Shown piece after piece: positions 30,665 to 41,071 of a stretch of DNA of 64,000 nucleotides. This DNA comes from Colwellia sp. RSH04 (GTDB lineage Bacteria > Pseudomonadota > Gammaproteobacteria > Enterobacterales > Alteromonadaceae), in the NCBI RefSeq assembly GCF_003545765.1, contig NZ_QXIO01000005.1:186001-250000 (forward strand). The letters run 5' to 3'. How positions within the stretch are numbered: the first letter of the stretch is position 1; every line of letters starts with the position of its first letter. Position numbers and translations under genes: made by a program. The notes beneath the pieces were generated by a model that made no database searches, had not been told where the DNA came from, and saw only the letters and a program-made list of their open reading frames with translations.

Positions 30665-32644
30665 TTACTCATTCCACAAAATACGTAAAGCGGCATTATC
30701 AAAAGCGCTATAACCTCTTACTTTAATATAGTAGCGGCCACCTTCAGGGCTTAATACACAGGTTTCTTCATTACCTGCTGTTGATTCATAACAATCATTA
30801 TCTTCACGTGTGGGTAACGCGCCTTTTTTAACCCACAGATCAGCATCACCAGTGCCAGACCATGTTTGTACCCAAAGACCAGTAACGTTATTAGGCACAT
30901 CAGCCCAAAAGATTAACTCATCATTGTGCTCACCCGATAAATTCCAAACCGATTGACCATTTTGTAATTCAGTGCCGTTTTCTGGAGCAGGTTCACTATA
31001 TGTTGCTAATAATTCGACATTATCGTAAGCATTATAACCACGCACTAGTATTGAATACTCACTAGCTGCTGGTAAAGTACAGCTCTCGCTATTACCTGTT
31101 AACCAAGGACGGCAATCGTAGTTGTCTACACTGACATTACCACCTTGTTTTATATATAAGTCAGCATCTCCCGAACCACCATTAATGCTTACTGTTACCG
31201 TTTCAGCAGTTTCTGGTGCAGTTAAGCTCAAATATTGCAATGATTTTTCTTCGCCAGATATAAGTTGTGTTTGGTTCATTTCAAGCACGTTTGAATTTGG
31301 AGTATTCGTTTCAATAGCTTTGTTTACCGCTGCAAAAGCGTTAACCATGCCATGGCCACAAATAGGCTCTTGCGGTGTACAATCGAAGAAAGGACCAAAT
31401 TGATCCGCCGTTGATTTAATTATTTCTTCTACCTCATCAGGTGATAACGTCGGATTCTTTTCTAGCATCAATGCAACAACACCTGCTACATGAGGAGCAG
31501 ACATACTGGTGCCACTTTTATACCCATAATCAGCGAATAAAGGACCATCAGTACCGGTATTGATTGGGGCGATAATAGTGCTACCAGGCGCTACAACATC
31601 AACAACACCTAGCCATGGAGAGAAATTTGAATAACTGGCTTTATCACCCGTTGAATCAGTTGCAGCTACAGTGATAACCCCATGACAGTTGGCAGGTGAC
31701 TGATTTATGGCATCAGTATTATTATTACCCGCCGAGACAACAACGGTGGCACCTTGTTCACGAGCGTAATCAATGGCTGATTGGTAACTACCACACGAAC
31801 TTGTACCACCTAAACTCATATTAATAACTTTTGCGGGGTTATTATTGACAGGCAAACCGGGGATTTCTTTGCCAGCAGCCCAGTAAATACCATCAATAAT
31901 ATCTGAACGATAACCTGAATTACATTTACCTAAAACACGTACATGAAGTAAGTTAGATTCGGGTGCTATACCTACGGTTCCTACTTGGTTATCCATACTA
32001 GCGCCTATAATACCAGCGACATGAGTACCATGCCATGAACTTGCTTTACCTTCACAGTTTAAACCTGTTCCAGGGTCATGAGCATCAGAGTCTCTACCGT
32101 CACTATCATTGCTATAACTACTGTAGCTTATCATGTCATAACCATTGATAGAGCGTTCATCATAATCGGGGTGGTCAGTAAATCCTGAATCTAAAATAGC
32201 AACGTTTACACCATTACCGCGTGATAAATCCCATGCATCAATAGCATTAATACCTCTGGTATCATTGCCAATGCTATACATAGAATTAACATATGGATCA
32301 TTAGGAAGATGATGTGCGGTTACTAACTCATCTTCTTCAATCGAAATAACTTGGCCACTTTGTGCAAGATCGCTTTTAACTTGCTCTAATGATGTGAAGT
32401 CTCCCGCTTCAATCAAGAGATCGCCTGAAGCTAACTTTCTTTTATATTTTAAGTTGCTCTTACCTGAATGAACGATAGGAACAGTTTTTTTAACAGATTG
32501 ATCTTTAATCTTCTCGGTGGCTTTTAGCTTAACGATAAAGCGTTTAGCTGTTTCAGGTTGCTTTGTTTCTTTTGTTGAAGCAAATACCTGTTGTGGAGAT
32601 AAAACGGCTGCAATGGTGCTTGCGATAATTAATTTTTTAAACAT
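30665..32644 (-). CDS. Secreted subtilisin-family (S8) protease with two PPC domains
   Basis: 659 aa. A signal peptide (MFKKLIIASTIAAVLSPQQVFA) is followed by a propeptide of about 90 residues. The S8 domain has Asp152 (ILDSGFTD), His205 (HGTHVAG), Asn307 (SAGNNN) and Ser380 (GTSMSAPHVAG). Two C-terminal pre-peptidase domains (about 455-545 and 560-659), each with GDADLY/LW and a Cys pair, are usually removed on maturation. It is an extracellular protease for protein scavenging. Stand-alone gene with a long upstream region. Confidence 0.95.
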   Translation of the reverse strand: MFKKLIIASTIAAVLSPQQVFASTKETKQPETAKRFIVKLKATEKIKDQSVKKTVPIVHSGKSNLKYKRKLASGDLLIEAGDFTSLEQVKSDLAQSGQVISIEEDELVTAHHLPNDPYVNSMYSIGNDTRGINAIDAWDLSRGNGVNVAILDSGFTDHPDYDERSINGYDMISYSSYSNDSDGRDSDAHDPGTGLNCEGKASSWHGTHVAGIIGASMDNQVGTVGIAPESNLLHVRVLGKCNSGYRSDIIDGIYWAAGKEIPGLPVNNNPAKVINMSLGGTSSCGSYQSAIDYAREQGATVVVSAGNNNTDAINQSPANCHGVITVAATDSTGDKASYSNFSPWLGVVDVVAPGSTIIAPINTGTDGPLFADYGYKSGTSMSAPHVAGVVALMLEKNPTLSPDEVEEIIKSTADQFGPFFDCTPQEPICGHGMVNAFAAVNKAIETNTPNSNVLEMNQTQLISGEEKSLQYLSLTAPETAETVTVSINGGSGDADLYIKQGGNVSVDNYDCRPWLTGNSESCTLPAASEYSILVRGYNAYDNVELLATYSEPAPENGTELQNGQSVWNLSGEHNDELIFWADVPNNVTGLWVQTWSGTGDADLWVKKGALPTREDNDCYESTAGNEETCVLSPEGGRYYIKVRGYSAFDNAALRILWNE

Positions 32645-32965
32645 TGTTATGTACCTAAATAAAACGGAAAATTAACACTTAACTTTTTGCTAAGTGAACG
32701 TTTAGATGACATGTTCTTGATTTGAAATGTTTAAAGCCTGAATAGTGAGGTGAAAAATGTCACAACTCATCATATATAGACTTCCATTTCTATAAAAATA
32801 ATGTGCTTAAAAAAGCAGGGATATAATAAAGCTTTTGTTAGTATTATCAATTAATATCAAAGGGTTATAGATAAGGGTTGGTATGCGGATTATCTCGATA
32901 ATTAGCGGTGTAGAATGAGATAAGTAACCTAATAATTGGCCTGACGAGCAATAAGGAGCATAATT

Positions 32966-33019
32966 ATGCAATTACTAGTGAAAAAGAGAGTTAGAGTCTT
33001 TTGTTCTTCGGGAGAATGA
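32966..33019 (+). CDS. Possible 17-residue small ORF
   Basis: ATG at 32966, preceded by AAGGAG at 7-8 nt spacing, encodes MQLLVKKRVRVFCSSGE and a TGA stop. The + strand has no gene downstream (yhbY is on the opposite strand), so it is not a leader peptide for anything visible. It may be a genuine small basic protein, part of a small RNA, or chance. Confidence 0.3.
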   Translation: MQLLVKKRVRVFCSSGE

Positions 33020-33071
33020 AATGATATAACTGTTTGAATGCTATATTGCTTTAGTGCAATAAAAGGGTAAT

Positions 33072-33098
33072 AAAACCCTGCTATGAATTTAGCAGGGT
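33072..33098 (-). terminator. Terminator after yhbY
   Basis: Minus-strand stem ACCCTGCTA / TAGCAGGGT (33098-33090 with 33083-33075), then TTTTATT. It lies about 30 bp past the yhbY stop. Confidence 0.8.
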
Positions 33099-33126
33099 AG
33101 AAAGCATTGTAAATTGTTTAATTGAA

Positions 33127-33423
33127 TTAAACTTTTGGAATGCTAATTTTCTTTTCATCGCTTTGGCGATATATAATTAAGGTTTTACCGATAACTTGCA
33201 CCTTAGTTGAGTTAGTTTCACGGCAAATAGCTTCAACGATTAATGCTTTTGTTTCTCTGTCATCTGTTGGGATTTTTACTTTGATTAACTCATGATGATT
33301 AAGTGCATAATCAATCTCAGCGATAACAGCTTCAGTTAGTCCGTTGCTACCAAGTAATACGATAGGTTTTAGCGAATGCGCTAATCCTTTTAAGTGTTGA
33401 ATTTGTTTTTTATTTAAAGTCAT
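33127..33423 (-). CDS. yhbY: YhbY family RNA-binding protein
   Basis: 98 aa, CRS1/YhbY (CRM) domain: LNKKQIQHLKGLAHSLKPIVLLGSNGLTEAVIAEID, ending in VIGKTLIIYR. It binds RNA and associates with pre-50S ribosomal particles. Divergent from rlmE, with which it is linked in most gammaproteobacteria. Confidence 0.96.
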   Translation of the reverse strand: MTLNKKQIQHLKGLAHSLKPIVLLGSNGLTEAVIAEIDYALNHHELIKVKIPTDDRETKALIVEAICRETNSTKVQVIGKTLIIYRQSDEKKISIPKV

Positions 33424-33535
33424 TTGAAATATTTAACAAGTTGGCTTGAATTACGACTATTTTACCCTTATCTAGTGATTAATACTAATTTGTTAGACAA
33501 TTATTTGTTTAAGACCTTATCTGAGCAAAATAAGC

Positions 33536-34165
33536 ATGAGCAAGAAAAAGCATACGGTTAGCAGTCAGCGCTGGCTTGATGAACATTTTGATGATGAGTA
33601 CGTTAAAAAAGCGCAAAAATTGGGTTTGCGATCTCGTGCAGTTTTTAAAATTGAAGAGATTAATATCAAAGATAAATTGATTAAACCGGGCATGAAAGTG
33701 GTCGATTTAGGCGCAGCGCCCGGTGGTTGGTCTGAATATGCTAGTAAAGTAGTCGGCGATAACGGACAAGTTGTTGCTTGTGATATTTTGCCTATGGATG
33801 CCATTGCGGGGGTTGATTTTTTAGAAGGTGATTTTCGAGAGGAAGCCGTCCTCGATGCTTTATTAACGCGTATTAATGGCAAGAATATTGATGTGGTTAT
33901 GTCTGACATGGCTGCTAATATGACGGGCAATGAAAGTGCCGATTCAGCTCGCAGCATGTATTTAGTAGAACTTGCGTTAGACATGTGTAGCCATGTATTA
34001 AAACAAAATGGCGCTTTTGTTGTTAAGGTGTTTCAAGGCGCAGGTTTTGAGCAATACATGAAAGAAGTACGTGCTGTTTTTAAAACGGTTAAAACACGTA
34101 AGCCTGAATCTTCTAGAGCACGCTCTAGAGAAGTATACCTAGTAGCAACAGGTTATAAAGGTTAG
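33536..34165 (+). CDS. rlmE: 23S rRNA 2'-O-methyltransferase RlmE (FtsJ)
   Basis: 209 aa. The SAM-binding motif is [15 protein letters not shown], the acidic DMAANMTG segment follows, and the catalytic Lys residues sit in [11 protein letters not shown] and FVVKVFQG. It methylates U2552 in the ribosomal A loop. Upstream of ftsH as in E. coli. Confidence 0.97.
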   Translation: MSKKKHTVSSQRWLDEHFDDEYVKKAQKLGLRSRAVFKIEEINIKDKLIKPGMKVVDLGAAPGGWSEYASKVVGDNGQVVACDILPMDAIAGVDFLEGDFREEAVLDALLTRINGKNIDVVMSDMAANMTGNESADSARSMYLVELALDMCSHVLKQNGAFVVKVFQGAGFEQYMKEVRAVFKTVKTRKPESSRARSREVYLVATGYKG

Positions 34166-34311
34166 TAACCGAATTAACGCTAAGTGTAACTAGTTGTTAA
34201 TGACCACTAAAGTTAAATAGCGACAGGGCTTAATTTATAGTAGATTAGGCGCTATAATTTTAAATATATTTTTAATGAAAATTTTAATCAGTACCAAAAG
34301 AGGTCATTAAG

Positions 34312-36288
34312 TTGAGCGATATGGCAAAAAATCTTATTTTATGGTTAGTTATTGCGGTTGTTTTAATGAGCGTATTTCAGAGTTTCTCTCCGAATACCGC
34401 AAATGAACAACAAATGGACTATACGCGCTTTATTCAGGACGTTCGCCAAGGGCAAATTCGTGAAGCTAATGTTGATAGAAACGGCGTTATTACCGGTGAA
34501 AAACGAAGTGGTGAAGCCTTTGTTACGGTAATCCCAGGTGGTTATGATGGCGACTTAATTAACGATTTAGTTAAGCAAGGCGTTCGTGCTCAAGGCAAAT
34601 TGCCTGAAGAAACAAGCTTTTTAACGACAATTTTTGTGTCTTGGTTCCCTATGATCCTCTTGATTGGTGTATGGATTTTCTTCATGCGTCAAATGCAAGG
34701 TGGCGGCGGCAAAGGCGCTATGTCTTTTGGTAAAAGTAAAGCTCGCCAGTTAAACGAAGAACAAATCAAAACAACATTCACTGATGTTGCAGGCTGTGAT
34801 GAAGCAAAAGAAGAAGTTGCTGAATTAGTCGATTATTTGCGAGAGCCAACTCGTTTTCAAAAACTCGGTGGTCGTATTCCTTCAGGTATATTATTAGTTG
34901 GCCAACCAGGTACAGGTAAAACCTTATTAGCTAAAGCAATTGCGGGTGAAGCGAAAGTACCATTTTTCACTATTTCAGGTTCAGATTTTGTTGAAATGTT
35001 TGTTGGTGTTGGTGCATCGCGTGTTCGTGATATGTTTGAACAAGCGAAAAAAGCTGCGCCTTGTATTATCTTTATCGATGAGATTGATGCCGTAGGTCGC
35101 CAACGTGGTGCGGGTATGGGTGGTGGTCATGATGAGCGAGAGCAAACATTAAACCAAATGTTAGTCGAAATGGATGGCTTTGAAGGTAATGAAGGCGTTA
35201 TTGTTATTGCGGCAACTAACCGTCCTGACGTACTTGATCCTGCCTTATTAAGACCTGGTCGTTTTGACCGTCAAGTCACTGTAGGCTTACCAGACATTCG
35301 TGGTCGTGAACAAATTCTTAAAGTGCACATGCGCAAAGTACCTTTAGCCGATGATGTTAAAGCTTCTGTTATTGCTCGTGGTACACCTGGTTTTTCTGGT
35401 GCTGATTTAGCTAACTTAGTCAATGAGGCCGCTTTATGGGCCGCTCGAACTTCACGTCGCTTAGTTGGTATGCATGAATTCGATAAAGCGAAAGATAAGA
35501 TTATGATGGGCTCAGAGCGCCGTACTATGGTAATGAGCGAATCTGAAAAAGAAATGACAGCTTATCATGAAGCAGGTCATGCCATCATTGGTCGTTTAGT
35601 GCCAGATCATGATCCCGTATACAAAGTAAGTATTATTCCTCGAGGTCGTGCTCTAGGTGTTACTATGTACTTACCAGAGCAAGATAGATTTAGTCACTCT
35701 AAACAACATTTAGAAAGTAATATTTCATCATTATATGGTGGGCGTATTGCTGAAGATGTAATTTATGGTGCAGATAAAGTTTCTACAGGCGCATCAAATG
35801 ATATCGAGCGTGCAACCAATATTGCCCGTAAAATGGTAACCCAATGGGGTCTATCTGAAAAAATGGGCCCTATGTTATTTGCTGAAGAAGAGGGTGAAGT
35901 ATTTTTAGGTAGAACGTCTGCTAAATCACTTCATATGTCTGATGAGACAGCAAAGCTTATTGATGAAGAAATAAAAGCGGTTGTTAATCGTAACTATGAG
36001 CGAGCAGAAAACTTAATTAAAGACAATATGGATATTCTTCATGCGATGAAAGACGCGTTAATGAAGTATGAAACTATTGATGCAAACCAAATTGATGATT
36101 TAATGGAGCGTAAAGAAGTACGTGCCCCTTCTGATTGGGAAGACAATGATGACAAGTCTGACTCTAACTCAACCAGTGGTAATGCATCAGCCGAAAAGAA
36201 AGATGAAACTTCTGCAAACACAACAGAAGCGAGTGATGATAAAGCAAGCCCAGATTTATCTGAACATAAAGGCGATAGCCCAAGTTAA
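34312..36288 (+). CDS. ftsH: ATP-dependent zinc metalloprotease FtsH
   Basis: 658 aa. Two membrane segments ([36 protein letters not shown]) flank a periplasmic loop. The AAA+ domain has Walker A GQPGTGKT and Walker B FIDEID, and the protease domain has Zn motif HEAGH. I keep the TTG at 34312 as start because AGAGG lies 8 nt upstream; the ATG at 34321 (E. coli-like MAKNLILW) would be 17 nt away. The acidic/Ser-rich C-terminal tail is variable in the family. It degrades membrane proteins, sigma-32 and LpxC in E. coli. Confidence 0.97.
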   Translation: MSDMAKNLILWLVIAVVLMSVFQSFSPNTANEQQMDYTRFIQDVRQGQIREANVDRNGVITGEKRSGEAFVTVIPGGYDGDLINDLVKQGVRAQGKLPEETSFLTTIFVSWFPMILLIGVWIFFMRQMQGGGGKGAMSFGKSKARQLNEEQIKTTFTDVAGCDEAKEEVAELVDYLREPTRFQKLGGRIPSGILLVGQPGTGKTLLAKAIAGEAKVPFFTISGSDFVEMFVGVGASRVRDMFEQAKKAAPCIIFIDEIDAVGRQRGAGMGGGHDEREQTLNQMLVEMDGFEGNEGVIVIAATNRPDVLDPALLRPGRFDRQVTVGLPDIRGREQILKVHMRKVPLADDVKASVIARGTPGFSGADLANLVNEAALWAARTSRRLVGMHEFDKAKDKIMMGSERRTMVMSESEKEMTAYHEAGHAIIGRLVPDHDPVYKVSIIPRGRALGVTMYLPEQDRFSHSKQHLESNISSLYGGRIAEDVIYGADKVSTGASNDIERATNIARKMVTQWGLSEKMGPMLFAEEEGEVFLGRTSAKSLHMSDETAKLIDEEIKAVVNRNYERAENLIKDNMDILHAMKDALMKYETIDANQIDDLMERKEVRAPSDWEDNDDKSDSNSTSGNASAEKKDETSANTTEASDDKASPDLSEHKGDSPS

Positions 36289-36311
36289 TTTTATCTAAAT
36301 TAAGTCTATTT

Positions 36312-36346
36312 AGCCCCGTTGTTTATTAAATAACGGGGCTTTATTT
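36312..36346 (+). terminator. Terminator after ftsH
   Basis: AGCCCCGTT (36312-36320) / AACGGGGCT (36332-36340), followed by TTATTTTA. Confidence 0.85.
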
Positions 36347-36397
36347 TATCTGCTATTTTTTACGTTGTTTATACGTGTTAGTTAAAGAGTAAATATT

Positions 36398-37231
36398 TTG
36401 TCATCAATGTTACTAAACAAAATTTTAAATCAAACTGCTCCTGCTCAAGTGATGGGTATTTTAAATGTGACCCCTGACTCGTTTTCAGATGGTGGGAAAT
36501 ACACTCAAACCGACAAGGCTATTTCGCAAGTTGCTATGATGATAGAGCAGGGAGCAACCATCATCGATATTGGTGGTGAATCGACTCGACCAGGTGCGGC
36601 AGAAGTGAGTGAAAATGATGAACTTTCACGCGTTATTCCTTTGGTTAAGTTAATTAAAGCGCACTTTGATGTGCTTATTTCTGTAGATACCAGTAAAGCC
36701 GAAGTAATGGCTGAAGCAATTAATAGCGGCGCTGATATAATTAATGATGTTCGAGCATTACAAAATGATAATTGCTTAGAGGTTATAGCAAAAAGTAATG
36801 TTCCAGTATGTTTGATGCATATGCAAGGCTTACCTAGAACAATGCAGAATAATCCACAATATGAAAATCTAATTGATGATATAATGTTGTTTTTTCAGCA
36901 ACGTATTAATGTTTGCCAACAAGCAGGTATTGCGAAAGAGAGAATAATTATTGACCCTGGTTTTGGTTTTGGTAAAACTTTGAAGCAAAATTATCAATTA
37001 TTAGCGCACTTAAGCCAGTTTAAATCATTGGGCTTGCCAATACTCTCTGGGACATCACGTAAGTCAATGATAGGTAATCTACTAAATAGAGATGTTGAAC
37101 AACGCCTCGCAGGTAGTTTAACCACAGCAATTATTGCTGCACAACAAGGTGCTAATATCATACGTGTTCATGACGTTGCTGAAACCGTTGATGCAATGAA
37201 AGTGTTATTAGCTCTAGAACAAAACGTATAA
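36398..37231 (+). CDS. folP: Dihydropteroate synthase
   Basis: 277 aa. The pterin and pyrophosphate loops are MGILNVTPDSFSDGG and DIGGESTRPGA, with DVRAL and the C-terminal SRKS/IIRVHDV block also present. It joins p-aminobenzoate and pterin pyrophosphate in folate synthesis. The start may be TTG 36398 or ATG 36407; neither has a strong ribosome site. Located between ftsH and glmM as in E. coli. Confidence 0.96.
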   Translation: MSSMLLNKILNQTAPAQVMGILNVTPDSFSDGGKYTQTDKAISQVAMMIEQGATIIDIGGESTRPGAAEVSENDELSRVIPLVKLIKAHFDVLISVDTSKAEVMAEAINSGADIINDVRALQNDNCLEVIAKSNVPVCLMHMQGLPRTMQNNPQYENLIDDIMLFFQQRINVCQQAGIAKERIIIDPGFGFGKTLKQNYQLLAHLSQFKSLGLPILSGTSRKSMIGNLLNRDVEQRLAGSLTTAIIAAQQGANIIRVHDVAETVDAMKVLLALEQNV

Positions 37232-37344
37232 TCGAGTCTATAGCTCGAACAACAAATATTAATAAATTTTTAACGCACTATTTTCTATTTCACTTTGCAT
37301 GCGTATTTAAAGTGAAAGATATAAAAAGATAAAAAGGAAACACT

Positions 37345-38682
37345 ATGTCTAATCGTAAATATTTTGGTACCGATGGTGTACGTGGCCTAGTTGGTCAATA
37401 CCCTATTTCACCAGAGTTTGTTATGAAGCTTGGTTATGCTGCAGGTAAAGAACTTGCTGCACAAGGAACTAAAAAAGTATTAATAGGCAAAGATACCCGT
37501 ATATCGGGTTACATGCTTGAATCAGCCCTTGAGGCTGGCTTTTCTGCTGCCGGCATTGATATAGGTTTATTAGGACCAATGCCAACACCGGGTATCGCTT
37601 ATTTAACAAAAACTTTTAGGGCGGAAGCCGGTATTGTTATTAGTGCTTCGCATAATCCTTTTTACGATAACGGTATAAAGTTTTTCTCTCAAGATGGGGA
37701 AAAATTACCTGACGATGTAGAGCTTGCGATAGAAGCACAACTTGATGAACCAATGGGGTGTGTAGAGTCTGCTCATTTAGGTAAAGCAACCCGAATTGCT
37801 GATGCTGCTGGTCGATACATTGAATTTTGTAAAAGTAATTTTCCAAGTCAGTTATCATTGCAAGGCATTAAAATGGTGGTAGATTGCGCTAACGGGGCAA
37901 CTTACCATATCGCACCCAACGTATTCAGAGAATTAGGTGCTACGGTTATTGAGTTAGCAACATCGCCTAATGGCACAAATATTAATGATGGTTGTGGTGC
38001 AACATCTATGGATATGATCAGCAAAGCGGTTGTTGAACATGAAGCGGATTTAGGTGTAGCTCTTGATGGTGATGGCGACCGTTTAATGATGGTTGATCAT
38101 ACAGGTCATGTTATTGATGGTGATGAAGCAGTATATATTATTGCTTGTAACGATTTGAAATCAGGTAATTTATCTGGTGGTGTTGTTGGCACTCTAATGA
38201 GTAATATGGGCTTAGAACTTGCGCTTGCTGATTTAGATATACCATTTGCTCGCAGTAATGTTGGCGATAGATATGTTATGGAAATGCTAAGAGAAAAGGG
38301 CTGGAACTTAGGCGCAGAAAATTCAGGTCATATTATTAACTTAAATCACACATCGACAGGCGATGGTATAATTGCCGCGTTAAATGTACTAACAGCTGTA
38401 TGCCAAAATAATAAAACCTTATTTGAACTGAGACAAGGCATGACAATGTTGCCGCAAGTGCTAGTGAACGTAAGGTTTAATGGTGATTGTGATCCGTTAA
38501 GTGCAGAGAACGTTAAAGCAGAAGTTGAAAAAGTTAATGCAGTACTAACGGGCCGTGGACGAGTATTATTGCGTAAATCAGGTACTGAACCATTAATTAG
38601 AGTGATGGTTGAAGGCTCTGATAAAGATGAAGTAACACGTTTAGCGAATCAAATAGCCGAACAAGTTAAGCAGGTTAAGTAA
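37345..38682 (+). CDS. glmM: Phosphoglucosamine mutase
   Basis: 445 aa. Active-site Ser102 is in [15 protein letters not shown], the metal loop is DGDGDR, and the sugar/phosphate loops are GAENSGHI and [15 protein letters not shown]. It converts glucosamine-6-P to glucosamine-1-P for peptidoglycan and LPS precursors. An AAGGAAA ribosome site precedes the ATG. Confidence 0.98.
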   Translation: MSNRKYFGTDGVRGLVGQYPISPEFVMKLGYAAGKELAAQGTKKVLIGKDTRISGYMLESALEAGFSAAGIDIGLLGPMPTPGIAYLTKTFRAEAGIVISASHNPFYDNGIKFFSQDGEKLPDDVELAIEAQLDEPMGCVESAHLGKATRIADAAGRYIEFCKSNFPSQLSLQGIKMVVDCANGATYHIAPNVFRELGATVIELATSPNGTNINDGCGATSMDMISKAVVEHEADLGVALDGDGDRLMMVDHTGHVIDGDEAVYIIACNDLKSGNLSGGVVGTLMSNMGLELALADLDIPFARSNVGDRYVMEMLREKGWNLGAENSGHIINLNHTSTGDGIIAALNVLTAVCQNNKTLFELRQGMTMLPQVLVNVRFNGDCDPLSAENVKAEVEKVNAVLTGRGRVLLRKSGTEPLIRVMVEGSDKDEVTRLANQIAEQVKQVK

Positions 38683-38760
38683 CCATTAATAAAGCTAATT
38701 GCCTATTTTAGTCGCAAGATCATAGCTTAGCCTTATTATTTGTTTGAAAAGCATACAAAT

Positions 38761-38798
38761 AGCAAAAGATATCACGTTATTTACTTGTATCTTTTGCT
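38761..38798. repeat. Hairpin in the glmM-tpiA spacer
   Basis: 11-bp perfect inverted repeat AGCAAAAGATA / TATCTTTTGCT with a 16-nt loop. No T tract follows. A competing pairing (ATACAA with TTGTAT) overlaps the left flank and the loop. Confidence 0.55.
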
Positions 38799-38851
38799 TA
38801 GGTTAGTTAATATCTCGCGGCTTCATTTTGGCAATGGATCGAGGAATAAAC

Positions 38852-39622
38852 ATGACAAGACGTACAATTGTTGCTGCTAACTGGAAAATGAATGGAAATT
38901 CAGCACTAGTTAATACTATGGTTACTGGTTTAAGCAATATTGAACTGGCTGAAAATGTTGATGTTGTTATTTGCCCTAGCTTCCCATATTTATCAGAGCT
39001 TAATAACGAGTTAAGCAAAGTAAATTTGGCAAGTAACCTTTTTATTGGTAGTCAAAATGTTAGTGAGCACGACAGCGGTGCTTTTACTGGTGAAGTTTCA
39101 ACACATATGTTGAAAGATTTATCAGTAAAATATGTTATTGTAGGGCACTCTGAGCGCAGAAGTTTATATAAAGAGACGTCAACGCAAGTTGCTCACAAAG
39201 TAAATGCAGCACTTAAAGCAGGCCTAACACCAATACTGTGTATCGGTGAAAGTGAAAGCGAACGTGCAACAGAGCAAACAGAAACAGTTTTAGCTTCTCA
39301 ATTACAACCGGTAATCGATGAAGTAGGTATAGAAAAATTTGTTGATGTGGTTATTGCCTACGAACCCGTTTGGGCTATCGGCACAGGTAAAACGGCATCA
39401 AGCGAAATGGCGCAAGAAACTCACCAGTTTATTCGCCAGTTTTTGGCACAAAGTAGCGAGCTGGTTTCAGCGAAAGTGCCGTTATTATATGGTGGTAGTG
39501 TTAATGCTACTAACTGTGAAGATTTATTCGCACAAGCAGATATAGACGGTGGTCTTATCGGCGGTGCAAGTTTAAAAGTTGAGCAATTCTCACCGATTTG
39601 CTTAGCAGCTAAAGGAAAATAG
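38852..39622 (+). CDS. tpiA: Triosephosphate isomerase
   Basis: 256 aa from the ATG at 38852 (MTRRTIVAANWKMNG), with GAGGA upstream; longer in-frame starts overlap this site. Catalytic Lys in NWKMNG, His in VGHSERR, Glu in AYEPVWAIGTG, phosphate loop GGSVNA. Glycolytic interconversion of DHAP and glyceraldehyde-3-P. Confidence 0.98.
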   Translation: MTRRTIVAANWKMNGNSALVNTMVTGLSNIELAENVDVVICPSFPYLSELNNELSKVNLASNLFIGSQNVSEHDSGAFTGEVSTHMLKDLSVKYVIVGHSERRSLYKETSTQVAHKVNAALKAGLTPILCIGESESERATEQTETVLASQLQPVIDEVGIEKFVDVVIAYEPVWAIGTGKTASSEMAQETHQFIRQFLAQSSELVSAKVPLLYGGSVNATNCEDLFAQADIDGGLIGGASLKVEQFSPICLAAKGK

Positions 39623-39624
39623 AA

Positions 39625-40032
39625 ATGTTGTATCAAGTATTAATTATTACATATGTAATTATTGCCTTAGCCTTAATTGGTTTAGTGTTAATCCAGCAAG
39701 GTAAAGGTGCTGATATGGGCGCATCATTTGGTGCAGGCTCTTCAGCAACAGTATTTGGCTCTGGTGGTTCAGGAAACTTCCTAACTTCTGCGACAACTTA
39801 CTTAGCTATCGGCTTCTTTGTTATCAGCCTAGTTTTAGGTAACTTAACAGCAAATAGAACGAAAGCCGTTGATGAGTGGAATGATTTAAGTGCGCCAGTA
39901 GCTGAGTCTGCTGTTGACGCTATTCCAACTGAAAGTGTTGAGCCAGCGAAAGAAGCCGCTGTTCAAAACACTGATGTACCAGCATCAGACGCACCTGCGA
40001 AAAAAGAAAACAACGGTGACGTTCCAAACTAA
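39625..40032 (+). CDS. secG: Preprotein translocase subunit SecG
   Basis: 135 aa with two membrane segments (VLIITYVIIALALIGLVLIQQGKGADMG; LTSATTYLAIGFFVISLVLG) and the characteristic GASFGAGSSATVFGSGGSGNFLT loop. A longer, Ala/Glu/Pro-rich C-terminal tail is present. It starts 2 bp after tpiA and lies upstream of tRNA-Leu, as in E. coli. Confidence 0.96.
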   Translation: MLYQVLIITYVIIALALIGLVLIQQGKGADMGASFGAGSSATVFGSGGSGNFLTSATTYLAIGFFVISLVLGNLTANRTKAVDEWNDLSAPVAESAVDAIPTESVEPAKEAAVQNTDVPASDAPAKKENNGDVPN

Positions 40033-40061
40033 TATTTTACAATAGTTTGATAAGTTATTAT

Positions 40062-40147
40062 GCGGATGTGGCGGAATTGGTAGACGCGCCATCTTGAGGG
40101 GGTGGTGAGCTATGCTCGTGTGGGTTCAAGTCCCACCATCCGCACCA
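40062..40147 (+). tRNA. tRNA-Leu(GAG)
   Basis: 86 nt including encoded CCA. Acceptor stem GCGGATG / CATCCGC, D-arm with GGAATTGGTAGAC, anticodon stem CCATC/GGTGG around the loop TTGAGGG (anticodon GAG), long class-II variable arm and T-arm GGGTTCAAGTCCC. The secG-leuU order matches E. coli. Its 3' end is the likely integration site for the following island. Confidence 0.97.
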
Positions 40148-40150
40148 CTA
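40125..40150 (+). repeat. Left att-like repeat (3' end of tRNA-Leu)
   Basis: The segment AAGTCCCACCATCC-GCACCACTA at the tRNA 3' end recurs imperfectly at 48318-48338, with one substitution and one missing base. See the island finding. Confidence 0.6.
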
Positions 40151-40171
40151 CTAGGTTCTACAAGAACCAAT

Positions 40172-40217
40172 AAAAACCGGAAAGCCTGATAAAGATAAGG
40201 TTCTCCGGTTTTTTTAT
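40172..40217 (+). terminator. Terminator after tRNA-Leu
   Basis: AAAAACCGGA (40172-40181) / TCCGGTTTTT (40204-40213) plus a T run. Confidence 0.8.
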
Positions 40218-40336
40218 GCATTGATTAAACAGGTATATGTAAAGATAGGCCATTATGCGAAAGGGAAGTCTTGATTCAATGAAGATACTTTTTTGGATTA
40301 AGATAGTCTTAAATTGATAATACAGGAAGTAATTTT

Positions 40337-41071
40337 ATGTTTACTTGGATGATGGGGCTTTATTGTGCGATTGCTGCAGCTGGTTACTTAGCTATTGTAA
40401 AGTATGAGCTTGATTTTAGTGTCGAAGAGTTGGGAAGTGTAATTAAATTTATTGCTGCTCACCTTTTGCTTATGGTTTTGGCGCTACTTTGGCCTTTGGT
40501 TATTCTTGCGGTAATTTTAAATTTTATATTTCCTCACTTGTTTAAAGAGTCTTCAATTTTGGGTGTGAATGGAGCAATTCAAAGCGCTCAGGAAGAAATG
40601 GAAGATTTGAGGGCAAGCCCGCCTTACTGCACTAATACAATACTTTTTTATAGTGAGTTAAGTAGAAGTGAATTGAAAGGGAAGTTTTATTTTTCTGCAT
40701 TAGATGCTCTGCAAGCTGATAATTTAAAAAATGTTACAGGTGAAGTGAGTCGACTTAATCAAGAGCCAATCATCAAAAAGTGGTTGTTAAACAGAAATGA
40801 AGCTGACAGTACACCTGTATCTGTTCCAGCAGAACTAGATCGATTTGAATTTATCGCGTTAGATTTAATAAAAGCGGGTAAAGGAGAAGTTATATGCCCA
40901 GAATGCGAGCAAAAATATTCCAACAACTTACTTAAAGTAATCGATGATGAATTCGGTGTAGGTTGGAACGGTATTCAAATATCCTGCCCTCAAGAACACT
41001 TACTATTTTATCCTCTTACTATGCATATTATGGGGATTCCTTCTTGGCTAACAAAGGAAGAAAGTAACTGA
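40337..41071 (+). CDS. Hypothetical membrane protein with C-terminal Zn-ribbon-like motif
   Basis: 244 aa, not recognised. Two N-terminal hydrophobic segments (MMGLYCAIAAAGYLAIV; FIAAHLLLMVLALLWPLVILAVILNFIF) are followed by a soluble region. The C-terminal part has CPECEQKYSNN ... ISCPQEHLLF, where three Cys and one His could bind a metal. It is the first gene of the island after tRNA-Leu, with AGGAAG upstream. Island context suggests an accessory or defence role, but there is no direct evidence. Confidence 0.75.
   Translation: MFTWMMGLYCAIAAAGYLAIVKYELDFSVEELGSVIKFIAAHLLLMVLALLWPLVILAVILNFIFPHLFKESSILGVNGAIQSAQEEMEDLRASPPYCTNTILFYSELSRSELKGKFYFSALDALQADNLKNVTGEVSRLNQEPIIKKWLLNRNEADSTPVSVPAELDRFEFIALDLIKAGKGEVICPECEQKYSNNLLKVIDDEFGVGWNGIQISCPQEHLLFYPLTMHIMGIPSWLTKEESN

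Larger units (their letters stand above)
32645..33126. other. 482-bp gap between the subtilase and yhbY
   Basis: It contains the subtilase promoter region, a possible 17-codon ORF with a strong ribosome site (32966-33019) and the yhbY terminator. Nothing else is recognised. Confidence 0.55.

Noticed and set aside
30544..30726. 60-aa + strand ORF after the RHH gene
   Set aside because: It runs through the convergent terminator and into the subtilase 3' end; no coding signal.
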